A DNA stretch of 6,045 nt. Source: Acidobacteriota bacterium (GTDB lineage: Bacteria; Acidobacteriota; Terriglobia; Terriglobales; Acidobacteriaceae). Each line of letters opens with the position of its first letter. Within the stretch, counting starts at the first letter, position 1. The notes beneath the pieces were generated by a model. The model had not been told where the DNA came from. It did no database searches and was given only the letters and a program-made list of their open reading frames with translations. The position numbers were made by a program, and so were the translations under genes. Below, in pieces: positions 4,972 to 6,045 of the stretch. Location: NCBI GenBank assembly GCA_021819255.1, contig JAKART010000164.1, positions 1 to 6,045 on the forward strand, given 5' to 3'.

Positions 4972-6009
4972 TTAGGGAACCTGTTGGAGCATCTGGCGGG
5001 CTCCGGCTGCAGTGAGCGCCTCAGCGGCCGCTTCGCCGAACTCTACAGCGGAGACTCCCAGCGGCGCCTCTTTGACCACCTGAGCCATCTCTTCTCCATC
5101 CCGCGCCACCACCATGGAGTGGAGGCGCCACACCTCCTCCAGCCGATGGCAGTAGGCTCCCAGGGGAAGCTGACAGCCTCCGCCGAGCGCGTTAAGCACT
5201 GCCCGCTCCGCCGCGGTGGCAAACTCCGCATCCGGATCGTTGAGCGCCCTGACGGCAGCATGGATCAAGCGATCGCGGTTTGGATCCTCGCTATCCAGCG
5301 GGTGCGCCGAACTGCGCGTCTCCAATCCCAGAGCCCCCTGCCCGGGAGCGGGCGTCAGCTCATCCACGGAGAATCTGTAATGCACGTGCTCGGTGCGTCC
5401 CAGCCGGTCCAGCCCGGCCGAGGCCAGCACCAGCGCATCCGCCTGGCCCTCCGACCATTTGCGCAGCCGGGTGTCAATGTTGCCGCGCATCTCCACAAAG
5501 CGCAGGTCCGGCCGCAACGCAAGCAACATGGCCTGCCGCCGCGGGCTGGTGGTGGCGATGCTGGCCTCGGAGGGTAACATGTGGAGCCCCCAGTACTTCT
5601 CACAGACCAACGCATCGCGCGCATCCACTCGCTGCGGAATAGCAGCCAGCGTGAATCGATCCTGCAGCTTTGTGGGCAGATCCTTGAGGGAGTGTACGGC
5701 TAGATCAATCCGGCCGGCCAGCAGAGCATCTTCAATCTCCTTGATAAAGATGCCCTTGGCATCCAATGGCGTACCGTCCTCGCAGGCTTCCGGAGCAACA
5801 AATCCGGGCTCCTGCATGCGGTCACCCACGGTGCGAATCACATCGATCTCTACGCTGTGCCCAAGGTTACGAAGCAGCCCGGCGACATGGTTGGCCTGCC
5901 ACAGGGCGAGCTGCGAGCCGCGCGAACCGATACGTACGGTGTAATTGTTCACAGTCTGTAGAATACGCGCATCCGGCCGCTGCCAGTCGCCGGCGCTCCC
6001 CCGGCTCAC
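4972..6009 (-). CDS. hemC: Hydroxymethylbilane synthase (porphobilinogen deaminase)
   Basis: Cytoplasmic tetrapyrrole-pathway enzyme that joins four porphobilinogens into hydroxymethylbilane on a covalent dipyrromethane cofactor. It has 345 residues versus about 313 in E. coli. Visible landmarks: RIGSRGSQLALWQA (26-39), KGIFIKEIEDALL (85-97), HSLKDLP with catalytic D110 (106-112), RGNIDTRL (175-182), LASAGLDRLG (195-204), PAPGQGALGLE (220-230) and GGGCQLPLGAY with cofactor cysteine C279. Two oddities: the segment between GD (62-63) and KG (85-86) is about nine residues longer than in E. coli and reads DAKG instead of GGKG, and the arginine motif normally TSSLRR is TTSPRR (153-158). The GTG at 6009 overlaps the upstream stop as GTGA and has AAAGG four bases before it. 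A second GTG at 5952, just before NNYTVRIGSRGS, would give a more family-typical N-terminus. Both are possible. Function is well supported. Confidence 0.95.
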   Translation of the reverse strand: MSRGSAGDWQRPDARILQTVNNYTVRIGSRGSQLALWQANHVAGLLRNLGHSVEIDVIRTVGDRMQEPGFVAPEACEDGTPLDAKGIFIKEIEDALLAGRIDLAVHSLKDLPTKLQDRFTLAAIPQRVDARDALVCEKYWGLHMLPSEASIATTSPRRQAMLLALRPDLRFVEMRGNIDTRLRKWSEGQADALVLASAGLDRLGRTEHVHYRFSVDELTPAPGQGALGLETRSSAHPLDSEDPNRDRLIHAAVRALNDPDAEFATAAERAVLNALGGGCQLPLGAYCHRLEEVWRLHSMVVARDGEEMAQVVKEAPLGVSAVEFGEAAAEALTAAGARQMLQQVP

Positions 6010-6045
6010 CTGGCCTTTGCCGGCGCGCCGAGCTCCTGTGGCAGG
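6006..6045 (-). CDS. C-terminal end of an upstream gene, possibly hemA (partial)
   Basis: A minus-strand frame entering from the right edge reads LPQELGAPAKAR and ends in TGA (6008-6006), which overlaps the hemC GTG by the pattern GTGA. Such overlaps are common between cotranscribed genes. In many bacteria glutamyl-tRNA reductase (hemA) directly precedes hemC, so hemA is the natural guess, but twelve residues are too few to recognise the protein. The existence of a coding frame here is itself an inference. Confidence 0.4.
   Translation of the reverse strand, partial: LPQELGAPAKAR

Overview
The window is a G+C-rich bacterial chromosomal segment with tightly packed ordinary genes on both strands. 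I see no insertion sequence, CRISPR array, tRNA or rRNA, and no phage hallmark. Gene content and codon use fit a soil-type Gram-negative. My impression is Acidobacteriota (Bryobacterales/Solibacter-like), but this comes from protein style alone and is not proven here.

Layout from left to right: (1) the 3' part of a carboxymuconolactone decarboxylase/AhpD-like gene (+), cut by the window edge; (2) a convergent secreted CAP-domain protein gene (-); (3) a 132-base gap rich in inverted repeats; (4) a two-gene minus-strand operon, read from right to left, consisting of a GDP-mannose 3,5-epimerase-like sugar-nucleotide epimerase followed by a divergent WecG/TagA/CpsF-family glycosyltransferase, joined by a 4-base GTGA start/stop overlap; (5) a roughly 360-base divergent control region with a good sigma-70-like promoter for the epimerase operon; (6) a plus-strand pair made of a DppC/OppC-type ABC permease without its usual DppB partner and, 30 bases later, a YfcE/MJ0936-type metallophosphodiesterase; (7) a convergent minus-strand hemC (hydroxymethylbilane synthase), itself joined by a second GTGA overlap to the last 12 codons of an upstream gene, possibly hemA.

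Functionally, the epimerase and glycosyltransferase probably make and transfer a modified sugar for an exopolysaccharide or cell-surface glycan. The permease is the inner-membrane channel half of a peptide-type importer whose other parts lie elsewhere. HemC is in the tetrapyrrole pathway. The CAP protein is exported.

The most noteworthy points are the non-canonical donor-site residues of the WecG-like enzyme beside a GDP-sugar epimerase, the enlarged active-site lid and altered arginine motif of HemC, and the orphan DppC. I did not find convincing evidence of a wholly new system.
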